DNA of 43,556 bases, from positions 1 to 43,556 of the forward strand of contig JARBUO010000013.1 in NCBI GenBank assembly GCA_029239605.1, written 5' to 3'. A program made the position numbers and the translations under genes. The DNA is from Bacillota bacterium. Lineage in GTDB: Bacteria > Bacillota > Clostridia > Peptostreptococcales > Anaerovoracaceae. Below the pieces are notes generated by a model. It did no database searches, was not told the origin of the DNA, and worked only from the letters and a program-made list of their open reading frames with translations. Shown in pieces: positions 1-8,019 of this stretch (positions within the stretch are counted from its first letter, which is position 1; every line of letters begins with the position of its first letter).

Positions 1-52
1 AAAGCGAGAGATCCAGCTGCAGCAGTTAAAGCGAGAAATCCAGCTGCAGCAG
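1..52. repeat. 27-bp tandem repeat at the 3' end of the methyltransferase gene
   Basis: Bases 1-25 repeat bases 28-52 with one mismatch (g at 10, a at 37). The period is 27 bp, and the window edge cuts the left copy, so more copies may lie outside. The unit is nine codons and contains the in-frame TAA of the minus-strand methyltransferase (26-28). The last residues LLQLDFSL would therefore be repeated as LLQLDLSL if translation passed the stop. It looks like a recent slippage duplication of the gene end. Confidence 0.8.
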
Positions 53-643
53 CTTCTTGCCGTTTGGAAGGGCCTCCTGCGCAGAGTGACAGAGGGAGTA
101 TCCGATTTCACGCATACAACCGATCAGAATCGGCTCAGACAATTGGTGGTGGACCTCGTCCAGCCGGGTGAATGCGGAAGCGTAGGGGGATTGAGAAACA
201 AACCCGTGCGCATCGTTTATCTGAATAATGCAGGAAACAAATACAGGTTTAACCTTGCGGATTATCTCCTGCAGGCAATTGCAGCCGATGTATTCCACAA
301 GAAGATTAGCAATCACAAGATCTGCATGGGGAAGCGAGGCTTCAGGGTCACTTAGATCGGCTTGGATCGGCTCGAATACGCCTGCCAGGGAGGGATAGCG
401 TTCCAGACAAATGGCAAGATAGTTGGGGTTAATATCGACCCCATAGACCTTGCAAATTTTCTCGGGATCAATATGATTCAGACCATTCCCTCCGGCGATT
501 CCCAGGATCATGATCGTAGCTGCAGCATGACGGTAAAACTGACCGTGCATCATTTGATTGAGCACTGGTAACTGTTGCACCGAATCCAGCTGCATGTGAC
601 CCTCGTAGTCCTTTAAATTAATATCCATCCACGGGTTGCTCAT
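26..643 (-). CDS. Class I SAM-dependent methyltransferase
   Basis: A protein of about 205 residues, probably a cytoplasmic SAM-dependent methyltransferase of unknown substrate. Motif I is LGIAGGNG (about residues 47-54), followed by the acidic end of strand 2, GVDINP (68-73). Start: the frame is open further upstream, but the ATG at 643 has a GGAGAAA ribosome binding site and overlaps the beta-glucosidase stop by four bases (ATGA), so the two are translationally coupled. Together with the cellobiose phosphorylase gene this forms the minus-strand part of the cellobiose module. Why a methyltransferase should be coupled to a glucosidase is not clear from the sequence. The 3' end carries the 27-bp tandem repeat. 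The family call is firm; the substrate is unknown. Confidence 0.8.
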   Translation of the reverse strand: MSNPWMDINLKDYEGHMQLDSVQQLPVLNQMMHGQFYRHAAATIMILGIAGGNGLNHIDPEKICKVYGVDINPNYLAICLERYPSLAGVFEPIQADLSDPEASLPHADLVIANLLVEYIGCNCLQEIIRKVKPVFVSCIIQINDAHGFVSQSPYASAFTRLDEVHHQLSEPILIGCMREIGYSLCHSAQEALPNGKKLLQLDFSL

Positions 644-2088
644 ACTACTATTTCTCCATTTCTTCGAATCAAGTCCCGGTACCAATATCCGGAATCTTTT
701 ATGATACGGCACTGTGTTTCGTAATCGATATAGACAAGACCGAAGCGTTCGTCGTACCCTGAGTGCCATTCAAAATTGTCGGTAAGACTCCAATGGAAAT
801 AACCCTGAAGAGGGATACCTTCCGCAGCTGCCTGCTTCAATTGGAGCAGATATCTTGTCAAAAAGTCGATTCGATCAGCATCGTGTACGGCACCGTCCAG
901 AAAGATCCTGTCGTTGCAGCTTTGCCCGTTCTCCGTAATAATAATTGGCAAGTTATAGCGTTTGTTCAGAAACTTCGGTCCGTAATACAGACATTCTGGT
1001 GTGACAGGCCATTTTAATGCAGTTCTCGGGAAGCCCGGGGCTTTTTTTATCCGATTTCCTTTTTTGTCAACAGGAATACCATTATAGATGTTAAGACCGA
1101 TGAAGTCCATGGGTTCCCTGATGATTCTCTGATCGGATTCGGAAATGGTTTCGTTCAGGATGCGAAAGGCTGCCGTCTCCTCGGGATAACGACCCGTTAC
1201 TGCTGCATCCAGAAGCCAGGTGTGAGAGAATGTCCAGTCCTCATCCAGTCGAAATGTGGCATCGTAAGCGGCTTTCACGGCTGCGTTTTCTATGGCTTTT
1301 ACAGATTCCTTTTGGGCAGAGCGATCGGGTATCGTTGCTGCGTTTTCACGCTGTTCAGGCGGAACGAAACCCTGCTGTGCAGGCTTATTGAAACTCTGCT
1401 GTGCATTGGGAAAACAGAGTTTGCCAGTAGAAGCAAGCCCCACATGAAGAGGGGAGGCGCTGGCGCTGCGCATGGCAGAAATCGCTCCGCCGTGTGCCAC
1501 GAGGGCATGATGAACGCATTGAACTGCGGCTTGCTGTGACAGCCTTCTTCCGGGAGCATGAAGGGCAGAGACGTATCCGAGCCCGATGAAGCATTGCGGC
1601 TCGTTCAGCGTAATATAATGGTTTACGCGGCCGTCAAAGTGGCGGGCGATTTGTTCAGCATAACGGATAAATCCTTCGACCGTATCTCTGCTTCTCCAGC
1701 CTCCGCAGCGTTCCAGTGCCAAGGGAAGATCCCAATGATACAACGTGAGGAAGGGTGTGATTCCGGCATCCAGCAGACTGTCCACTACACGGTCATAGTA
1801 AGACAGGCCCTTTTTATTGATTCTGCCAACTCCTTCCGGAAAAACCCGGGGCCAGCTCACGGAAAATCGATAAGATTTGAGCCCCAATTCTTTCATGATG
1901 GACAAATCCGTTTCGAATCGATGATATGCATCTGCGGCGATATCGCCGGTTTCGTCTCCGTGGATATGGCCGGGAGTATGGCAAAATTCATCCCAAATGC
2001 TGGGACCTTTTTTGTCTTTGTTCCAGGCACCTTCGATCTGATAGGCGGCGCTTCCTGCGCCCCAAAGAAAATCGGATTGAAAAGTCAT
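640..2088 (-). CDS. bglA: GH1 beta-glucosidase
   Basis: A family GH1 retaining beta-glucosidase (482 residues, the usual size), expected to hydrolyse cellobiose or short cellodextrins to glucose in the cytoplasm. The acid/base Glu163 lies in TLNEP and the nucleophile Glu386 in ITENG. The aglycone-side motif NFEWHSGYDERFG is that of plain beta-glucosidases; the Ser-Lys-Tyr phosphate site of 6-phospho-beta-glucosidases is absent. This fits import by the neighbouring ABC transporter rather than a PTS. Start: ATG at 2088 after GGAGG. Oddity: residues about 224-262 form a polar insertion with an internal repeat (AQQSF / AQQGF), matching a 24-bp-period duplication at 1366-1405. It lies downstream of the phosphorylase gene and overlaps the methyltransferase start. 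Confidence 0.95.
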   Translation of the reverse strand: MTFQSDFLWGAGSAAYQIEGAWNKDKKGPSIWDEFCHTPGHIHGDETGDIAADAYHRFETDLSIMKELGLKSYRFSVSWPRVFPEGVGRINKKGLSYYDRVVDSLLDAGITPFLTLYHWDLPLALERCGGWRSRDTVEGFIRYAEQIARHFDGRVNHYITLNEPQCFIGLGYVSALHAPGRRLSQQAAVQCVHHALVAHGGAISAMRSASASPLHVGLASTGKLCFPNAQQSFNKPAQQGFVPPEQRENAATIPDRSAQKESVKAIENAAVKAAYDATFRLDEDWTFSHTWLLDAAVTGRYPEETAAFRILNETISESDQRIIREPMDFIGLNIYNGIPVDKKGNRIKKAPGFPRTALKWPVTPECLYYGPKFLNKRYNLPIIITENGQSCNDRIFLDGAVHDADRIDFLTRYLLQLKQAAAEGIPLQGYFHWSLTDNFEWHSGYDERFGLVYIDYETQCRIIKDSGYWYRDLIRRNGEIVV

Positions 2089-2200
2089 GATGAACCTCCG
2101 TAATTAGTTTTATCATACCATTTGGTGATCGGCAGTGCAACGTCGTCGCGAGAATGTCTTTGGCAGCAATTCTTCGGCTGATTAGTCTTCAATTGAAACA

Positions 2201-2245
2201 GGCTGCCAGGCAACCGCTCTGCAGAGTTCCGGTTGTTCGGCAGCC
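2201..2245 (-). other. Imperfect hairpin between cbp and bglA
   Basis: A 16-base arm (2201-2216) pairs with 2230-2245 with three mismatches around the self-complementary loop ctctgcagag. It lies in the 177-bp spacer after the phosphorylase stop. No convincing T-run follows in the minus-strand direction, so an mRNA processing or stability element, or a partial attenuator, is more likely than a full terminator. Confidence 0.45.
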
Positions 2246-2265
2246 TTGTGGAAACGCTGATTCAA

Positions 2266-4704
2266 TTAATATTCTACTTCGACGGCAACCTCGCCGCTGT
2301 AGTTTGCAGGAATAATATTACCGTCAACCAATATTCCGTTAACAAAGATTCTCGGAATGGTTTGGCCGGTCCTTCTGGCATGAATGAGATAACGGGAGCC
2401 GCGGAAACTTCTTACGACACTGAATTCATTAATCTCGTCCGGCAGGCAAGGGCGTATTTCCAAACCGTCATAATGGGCTTTTATGCCGAGAATGTATTGG
2501 CTGATATTCACATATGCCCAGGATGCGGTTCCGGTAAGCCAGCTGTTCTTTGCTTCTCCGCTTCTGGTGCTTTCCCGTCCGGCAATCATTTGGCTGTAGA
2601 TATAGGGTTCTGTTCGATGGATATCACTCTTGTGTTCGGTATAAGCCGGGGATATGCGCCGATATGCGTCAAAGGCTGCATTTCCGTCGCCAAGAACCGT
2701 GTGGGCAATGCTGACCCAGGGATTGTTGTGGCAGAAGATTCCGCCGTTTTCTTTAAATCCGGGAGGGTAGCTGGTAATTTCGCCCAGCTCTTCGTGGTAT
2801 CTTGTATAGCAGGGGTTTAACAGCTGTATTCCGTGCTCCCCCTCAAGCCTTTCCTTGGCACTTTTCAGTGCTTTTTCTGCATAACCTTCGTCTACTCCGA
2901 TTCCGGCCATGACGCAAAAACCCTGGGGTTCGATAAAGATTTGCCCCTCGTCGCAAACTTTGCTCCCGACAGGATTCTCAAAGGCGTCATATGCCCTCAG
3001 GAACCAGCTGCCGTCCCAGCCGTGATTCAAAACTGCATTTTTGATTTCCGATACTGCCTGAAGAACCCGTTTGGAGTCGCTTTTGTATTCGGATAGGCTG
3101 TCTGTGCCATATCGCCGACACAGTTCTGCGTACTCACTTCCGTAAAGTACAAACATTGCCGCAATGAGTACACTTTCTGCCTTGCCGCTCTCAAAATTGG
3201 CACAGGTCTGGAAGCTCTCGCCTGGTACTGTGGAAAAGCAGTTGAGATTGAGACAATCATTCCAGTCTGCCCGGCCGATCAACGGCAGGCCATGGGGGCC
3301 GCGGTGTTCCATGGTATAGGTAATGCTGCGCCTAAGATGCTCAAAGAGCGGTCGTTCACTGCCTTCCTTATTGTCGAAAGGTACAGGCTCCTCTAAAATA
3401 GAGCTGTCCCCGGTTTCCCTGATATATGCGGCAGTACAGGCTACAAGCCAGAGCGGATCATCGTTAAACCCTGAACCAACATCGGCATTGCCTCTTTTGG
3501 TAAGAGGCTGATATTGGTGATACGTACTGCCGTTTTCAAATTGAATGGAGGCAATATCAAGAATTCTTCTTCGTGCACGTTGGGGAATGAGATGGACAAA
3601 GCCCAGGAGATCCTGGCAGCTGTCGCGAAAGCCCATGCCCCGTCCGGTTCCGCTTTCAAAATAGCTGGCGCTTCGGCTCATCAGGAAGGTTACCATGCAC
3701 TGATAGGGATGCCAGATATTCATCATACGGTCCAGCTCGCTCTGACCGCTTTGGAGGGAGAATTTTCCCAGGAGTCCGGTCCAATGCTCGCTGAGCTGTT
3801 CCAGTGCAGACAAAACAGCAGCTTCAGAAGCGAAGGAATCGATCATTTCCTTTGCTTTTGCTTTATTGATTCGATTGGGACCTTCCCACTTCAGATCTGG
3901 ATCGTTCTCTGCATATCCAAGCATATATAGAATTGCTGCAGTTTCGCCCGGTTTAAGTGTTATTTCTACGGAGTGAGAGGCGATTGGAGACCATCCGCTG
4001 GCCATGCTGTTTCTGCTCTGATTCTCTTTCACCGCGGCGGGGAGAATCCAATCTCCCATAGGGCCCACAAAGGCGTCTCTATCCGTGTCAAAACCTTTCG
4101 TTGGCATGTTGACATGGAAAAAAGCATAATGGCTGCGGCGTTCTCTGTATTCCGTCTTGTGGTAAATTGTACTGCCTTCCTGCTCAACCTCACCGACGGA
4201 AAGATTGCGCTGAAAGTTCTGCGCATCATCTACTGCATTCCAAAGGCACCATTCTACAGCACTGAAGACGGTCAGTTTCTTTTCCTGATCAGAGTGATTG
4301 GCAAGCTTCATATAATTTAGTTCGCAATCGGTCCCTAAAGGAACGAACAGTGTAAGACTGCATGCCAGGGAATCTTTCTCACTTTCAATCACAGTATAGC
4401 CCAGACCATGGCGGCAGCGGTAATTGTCCAGCTCTGTCTTTGCAGGAAGGTAACCGGGACTCCACGTAACGGAACCGTCGTTTATGTAGTAAAATCTGCT
4501 CCCAATGTCAGCAGGAACTCCGTTATAACGGTATCGGGTCAGGCGCCTGAGCTTTGCATCCTTATAAAAGGAGTAGCCTCCGCCGGTATTGGACACGAGG
4601 CTGAAAAATCCTTCGCTGCCAAGATAATTAATCCAGGGCAGGGGCGTCTTTGGGGTGGTGATGACATATTCTCGGTTGACGTCGTCGAACATTCCGTACT
4701 GCAT
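2266..4704 (-). CDS. cbp: Cellobiose phosphorylase (GH94)
   Basis: An inverting glycoside phosphorylase (812 residues, the normal length) that converts cellobiose plus phosphate to alpha-glucose 1-phosphate and glucose in the cytoplasm. The sequence is clearly like clostridial cellobiose phosphorylases throughout, from the N-terminal FDDxNREYVIT and PWINYLG region to the C-terminal CHNNPW and KNSWLTGTASW motifs. The general acid is the second Asp in ADWNDCLN (Asp483), equivalent by alignment from memory to Asp490 of the Cellulomonas gilvus enzyme. Start: ATG at 4704 after AAAGGAGA. It is the first gene of a minus-strand transcript, divergent from the LacI regulator. With the GH1 enzyme it gives two routes for cellobiose, one conserving phosphate-bond energy. 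Confidence 0.96.
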   Translation of the reverse strand: MQYGMFDDVNREYVITTPKTPLPWINYLGSEGFFSLVSNTGGGYSFYKDAKLRRLTRYRYNGVPADIGSRFYYINDGSVTWSPGYLPAKTELDNYRCRHGLGYTVIESEKDSLACSLTLFVPLGTDCELNYMKLANHSDQEKKLTVFSAVEWCLWNAVDDAQNFQRNLSVGEVEQEGSTIYHKTEYRERRSHYAFFHVNMPTKGFDTDRDAFVGPMGDWILPAAVKENQSRNSMASGWSPIASHSVEITLKPGETAAILYMLGYAENDPDLKWEGPNRINKAKAKEMIDSFASEAAVLSALEQLSEHWTGLLGKFSLQSGQSELDRMMNIWHPYQCMVTFLMSRSASYFESGTGRGMGFRDSCQDLLGFVHLIPQRARRRILDIASIQFENGSTYHQYQPLTKRGNADVGSGFNDDPLWLVACTAAYIRETGDSSILEEPVPFDNKEGSERPLFEHLRRSITYTMEHRGPHGLPLIGRADWNDCLNLNCFSTVPGESFQTCANFESGKAESVLIAAMFVLYGSEYAELCRRYGTDSLSEYKSDSKRVLQAVSEIKNAVLNHGWDGSWFLRAYDAFENPVGSKVCDEGQIFIEPQGFCVMAGIGVDEGYAEKALKSAKERLEGEHGIQLLNPCYTRYHEELGEITSYPPGFKENGGIFCHNNPWVSIAHTVLGDGNAAFDAYRRISPAYTEHKSDIHRTEPYIYSQMIAGRESTRSGEAKNSWLTGTASWAYVNISQYILGIKAHYDGLEIRPCLPDEINEFSVVRSFRGSRYLIHARRTGQTIPRIFVNGILVDGNIIPANYSGEVAVEVEY

Positions 4705-4872
4705 TTTGCTTTTTCTCCTTTAAAAACGAGGTATATTCTGAATGAAATTCAAGCTTGGAAGGAAGAAATTCTCTGGAGTTTTGATTTGTATTACTGATGT
4801 TAAAACCTAGATGTCCGGAAAAGCTTGAAAATCAGACGTTTGTTAGGGTGGATATATAATGAAAACATTACG

Positions 4873-4882
4873 TAATCGTTTA
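4873..4882. promoter_or_regulatory. LacI-family operator candidate near cbp
   Basis: The core TAATCGTTTA, flanked by TTACG on the left and AAG on the right, is the exact reverse complement of the core at 5040-5049. A central CG with A/T-rich arms is typical of LacI-family operators. It lies upstream of cbp in the divergent 424-bp spacer 4705-5128, which holds no other gene. Confidence 0.6.
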
Positions 4883-5002
4883 AGTTCACTGATATTGTAC
4901 AAAAGAAAGTGGCGAAATACAAGAACTTTTTTTTGTAAATACATAATTAATATGTTGAAAAGTGAGGAATGCACGGATTTGTAAAATTTTTTCAAAAGGG
5001 TA

Positions 5003-5031
5003 TTGCAATTTAAATCATCATAAGATATACT
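5003..5031 (+). promoter_or_regulatory. SigA-type promoter of the LacI gene
   Basis: The -35 box TTGCAA (5003-5008) and -10 box TATACT (5026-5031) are 17 bp apart. Transcription would start near 5038, inside the adjoining operator, which implies autorepression. It may also serve the downstream ABC transporter genes, because no other convincing promoter was seen before 6404. Confidence 0.65.
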
Positions 5032-5039
5032 CATTTACG

Positions 5040-5049
5040 TAAACGATTA
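5040..5049. promoter_or_regulatory. LacI-family operator candidate at the regulator promoter
   Basis: The core TAAACGATTA with a TTACG left flank and AAG right flank is the same site as 4873-4882 in the opposite orientation. It overlaps the predicted transcription start. The two sites are 167 bp apart, close to sixteen helical turns, which would allow repressor looping. Confidence 0.65.
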
Positions 5050-5128
5050 AGAAAAACTTGTCCTTTTTCATTCCATAGGCTATAATGAGATGAGATAAAA
5101 TTCCAATACATAACGGAGGGGTTTGCCT

Positions 5129-6139
5129 ATGGTTTCTATGAAGGACATCTCAATAAAATGCGGGGTATCGGTTGCAACTGTCAGCAAAGCGCTGAATGGG
5201 CAGAGTGATATAGGCAAACAGACAGCACAGCATATTCGAAAGATTGCTAAAGAAATGGGGTATTTTCCCAACGCGGCTGCCCGTGCGCTGAAGACCAACC
5301 GCACAAACAACATCGGCGTTTTGTTTGTGGATAACATGCAAAGCGGCCTTATGCACGAATATTTTTCTTCCTTACTGAACAGTATCAAGGCTGAAGCGGA
5401 ACGCGGCGGCTATGATGTAACCTTCATCAGCAGCAATATCGGACAGTCCAGAATGAGCTATCTCGAGCATTGCCGCTACCGCGCCTGTGATGGTGTGGTC
5501 ATCGCCTGTGCGGATTTCAACGATCCAAGCGTGGTGGAACTGGTACAAAGTGAGATACCAGTGGTCACAATAGACCATGTATTTAATGACAAAACTTCAA
5601 TCCTCTCAAATAACGTCAGAGGTGTAAAGGATCTGGTTTCCTACATTGTGGAACAAGGGCACAAAAAGATCGCCTTAATCCATGGAGAGGATACCTCGGT
5701 AACACAAAAGCGAATCGCAAGCTTTTATCGTACTTGCCAGGAATTTGGCATCACAGTTCCTGATCAATATGTAAAGAGCGCATTATATCATGACCCCGCA
5801 TCCAGTGCCGAAGCAACAAAAGAGCTGCTTGCTCTTGCTGACCGGCCGACCTGTATTATGTACCCGGATGACTTTTCCTTCATGGGAGGCAGGAACGTAC
5901 TGGATGAAATGGGACTTAAAATACCGGAGGATATCAGCGTTACAGGATATGACGGCATCTTTCTGTCGCAAATTCTCCAGCCAGCCCTTACAACGGTCCG
6001 CCAGGATACCATCAGCATCGGTCGCGAAGCGGCCGCAAGACTGATTGAAAGCATTGAGAATCCAAAAGCAGCAGTGGCAGAACAGGTCATGATAGACGGA
6101 CAGCTGATCCCGGGGTACTCAGTAAAGCGGATCCCCTGA
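5129..6139 (+). CDS. LacI-family transcriptional regulator
   Basis: A LacI/GalR-family repressor of 336 residues. The N-terminal helix-turn-helix and hinge helix include ISIKCGVSVATVSKALNG, YFPNAAARAL and NIGVLF at the start of the sugar-binding core. The C-terminal GYDGIFLSQILQPALTTV is the usual effector-domain ending. Start: a TTG six bases upstream is also open, but the ATG at 5129 is nine bases from GGAGG (5115-5119) and fits better. Divergence from cbp and the facing operators indicate control of the cellobiose genes, with cellobiose or a related sugar as the probable inducer (inference). Confidence 0.9.
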   Translation: MVSMKDISIKCGVSVATVSKALNGQSDIGKQTAQHIRKIAKEMGYFPNAAARALKTNRTNNIGVLFVDNMQSGLMHEYFSSLLNSIKAEAERGGYDVTFISSNIGQSRMSYLEHCRYRACDGVVIACADFNDPSVVELVQSEIPVVTIDHVFNDKTSILSNNVRGVKDLVSYIVEQGHKKIALIHGEDTSVTQKRIASFYRTCQEFGITVPDQYVKSALYHDPASSAEATKELLALADRPTCIMYPDDFSFMGGRNVLDEMGLKIPEDISVTGYDGIFLSQILQPALTTVRQDTISIGREAAARLIESIENPKAAVAEQVMIDGQLIPGYSVKRIP

Positions 6140-6224
6140 CAATCGGAGGCTTTGGAAGCGGCTGCCTCCAGCATAAAGCAGAGCATCATTGGGTAATCAC
6201 CACCTAAATAAAGCATGCTATATA

Positions 6225-6383
6225 CCCTCCTTTGACAAAGTTCAACACGGTTTGCAAAGGCAAATTTGCCCACTGCCGTCGTTAGCTTTTCGTCAGCATA
6301 GGAACCATGTAACGCAAGAACGAGAACACCGTCGGCACTCAAATTTCAACGCTTTAGGCGTGTTGTACCTTGCCAAAGGAGGG
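6225..6383. mobile_element. MITE-like element with 25-bp terminal inverted repeats and TA flanks
   Basis: The left arm 6225-6249 (starting CCCTCCTTTGACAAAG) matches the reverse complement of 6359-6383 at 22 of 25 positions. Weaker symmetry continues inward to an AAATTT at the same distance on both sides. A TA dinucleotide lies directly outside both ends (6223-6224 and 6384-6385), as expected for a target duplication of the IS630/Tc1-mariner type. The 159-bp interior has no credible gene. It fills the spacer between the LacI gene and the binding-protein gene, and its right edge abuts the latter's ribosome binding site. Confidence 0.65.
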
Positions 6384-6403
6384 TAAAAGGAGGAGGAAGA
6401 ACT

Positions 6404-7768
6404 ATGAAAGTAAAGAAAATGCTTGCACTTTTTCTGGCGTTGATTATGCTGGTATCTATGGCGGCCTGCGGCTCGTCCGGAGAACCTGCAGCACCAGAAA
6501 ACGGAGGAGATGCACAAGGTAAGGTTCTGAACATCTATTGCTGGAATGAAGAGTTTCAATCGCGCTTCACCGATTATTTCGAGAAGCTTGGTCTGGTTCC
6601 GGAAGGTGTTAAGGTGAACTTTATCATCACCCCAAGTCAGGATAATGCGTATCAAAATGCTCTGGATGAAGCTTTGCTGAAGCAAGATAGTGCTTCTGCC
6701 GATGACAAGATCGACCTTTTCTTGATCGAAGCCGATTACGCGCTCAAGTACGTTAACACAGACTACACGCTGGACGTCGTAAACGATATCGGGCTCACGG
6801 ATGCTGACCTTGCTGACCAATATCAGTATACTCGTGATATTGTTACCGACAGCAACGGCAAGCAAAAGGGAACGACATGGCAGGCTACTCCAGGCTTGTT
6901 CGCTTATCGCCGCTCCATTGCCAAGGACGTTCTTGGAACCGATGACCCGGTTCAGGTTCAGGAAGCGCTTGCAGACTGGGATAAATTTGACAAGGTCGCC
7001 GAGCAGGCTGCCGCCAAAGGGTACAAAATGCTGTCTGGTTATGACGATTCCTTCCGTACGTTTAACAACAACATGGCAGCGCCTTGGGTTGATTCCAACA
7101 ACAAGATTGTCATTGACCCCAATGTAATGCGCTGGGTTGATCAAACTAAGCTTTATACCGATAAAGGTTATAATAATAAGACGACTCTGTGGGCTCCCGA
7201 ATGGGCTGCCGACCAAGGTCCTGCGGGCAAGGTCTTCGGCTTCTTCTACTCCACATGGGGAATCAATTTCACACTTCTTGGAAATTCACTGGCAACGCCC
7301 GAATCGGAAGGCGGAAAAGCGGAAGTTGGCAACGGAATCTTTGGTGACTATGCTGTCTGCCAGGGACCGGAGAACTACTACTGGGGCGGAACCTGGATCT
7401 GTGGTGCTAAGGGAACAGACAATATTGATCTTGTTCGCAGCATTATGTATACGCTTACCTGTGATCCGGCAACCATGAAAAAGATCACTGAGGATACTCA
7501 GGACTACACAAACAACATCACCGCTATGAATGAGATTGCCAACAGCGACTTCAAATCGGACTTCCTGGGCGGACAGAACCATATTGCGCTCTTTGCCGAG
7601 GCTGCACCGAAAATCGACATGAGCAAAATTTCACCTTATGATCAGACCATGACGGAACAGCTCCGGCTGGCCTTCAAGGATTACTTTGACGGTAAGGTAA
7701 CAAAGGAACAGGCTCTCGAAAACTTCTACAGAGCAGTAATCGAGAAGCATCCCGAGCTTACCAAATAA
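6404..7768 (+). CDS. Sugar ABC transporter substrate-binding lipoprotein
   Basis: An extracellular family-1 solute-binding protein (454 residues) anchored to the outer face of the membrane. The signal peptide has a lysine-rich start, a hydrophobic core and the lipobox VSMAAC with Cys22, followed by a Gly/Ser/Pro-rich linker. The mature part starts with VLNIYCWNEEF, typical of carbohydrate-binding proteins. Start: ATG at 6404 after a strong AGGAGGAGGAAG site. Two permease genes follow. Position beside cellobiose phosphorylase and beta-glucosidase suggests cellobiose or cellodextrins as ligand (inference). A hairpin after the gene may keep its mRNA in excess over the permease message. Confidence 0.9.
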   Translation: MKVKKMLALFLALIMLVSMAACGSSGEPAAPENGGDAQGKVLNIYCWNEEFQSRFTDYFEKLGLVPEGVKVNFIITPSQDNAYQNALDEALLKQDSASADDKIDLFLIEADYALKYVNTDYTLDVVNDIGLTDADLADQYQYTRDIVTDSNGKQKGTTWQATPGLFAYRRSIAKDVLGTDDPVQVQEALADWDKFDKVAEQAAAKGYKMLSGYDDSFRTFNNNMAAPWVDSNNKIVIDPNVMRWVDQTKLYTDKGYNNKTTLWAPEWAADQGPAGKVFGFFYSTWGINFTLLGNSLATPESEGGKAEVGNGIFGDYAVCQGPENYYWGGTWICGAKGTDNIDLVRSIMYTLTCDPATMKKITEDTQDYTNNITAMNEIANSDFKSDFLGGQNHIALFAEAAPKIDMSKISPYDQTMTEQLRLAFKDYFDGKVTKEQALENFYRAVIEKHPELTK

Positions 7769-7809
7769 AACGGAAACCGCCCAAAGGTGGACGGCAACAA
7801 AAGCTGATA

Positions 7810-7845
7810 ACGCACGATAGGGCAGATACATGCTCTATCGTGCGT
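7810..7845 (+). terminator. Hairpin after the binding-protein gene (attenuator or partial terminator)
   Basis: A perfect 11-bp stem, ACGCACGATAG (7810-7820) with CTATCGTGCGT (7835-7845), and a 14-base loop. Only a mixed pyrimidine-rich stretch follows, not a clean T-run. It is the only notable structure in spacer 7769-8019. Such hairpins between binding-protein and permease genes often set the protein ratio. Confidence 0.6.
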
Positions 7846-8019
7846 GCTTATTCCAAATCGTTCTGCTTCTTTAAAATACTGATTCCAGATCGTTTCAACT
7901 TTATTTCAGATATCCAGGTATCGATTGATAAAGGACAATACATAAAAAGTGCAAATTTGCAGCGGAGATGTTCTTTCCAGTTGATGCCAATGGCGGATTA
8001 ATACGATTGAGGTGAAAAA

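Noticed and set aside
6145-6169. Hairpin GGAGGC/GCCTCC after the first LacI gene
   Set aside because: Only six base pairs, a large loop and no T-run, so it is not supported as a terminator.
6293-7216. Long minus-strand open frame of 307 codons
   Set aside because: It is antisense to the binding-protein gene, has no family similarity and no ribosome site; it is a shadow of the plus-strand codon pattern.
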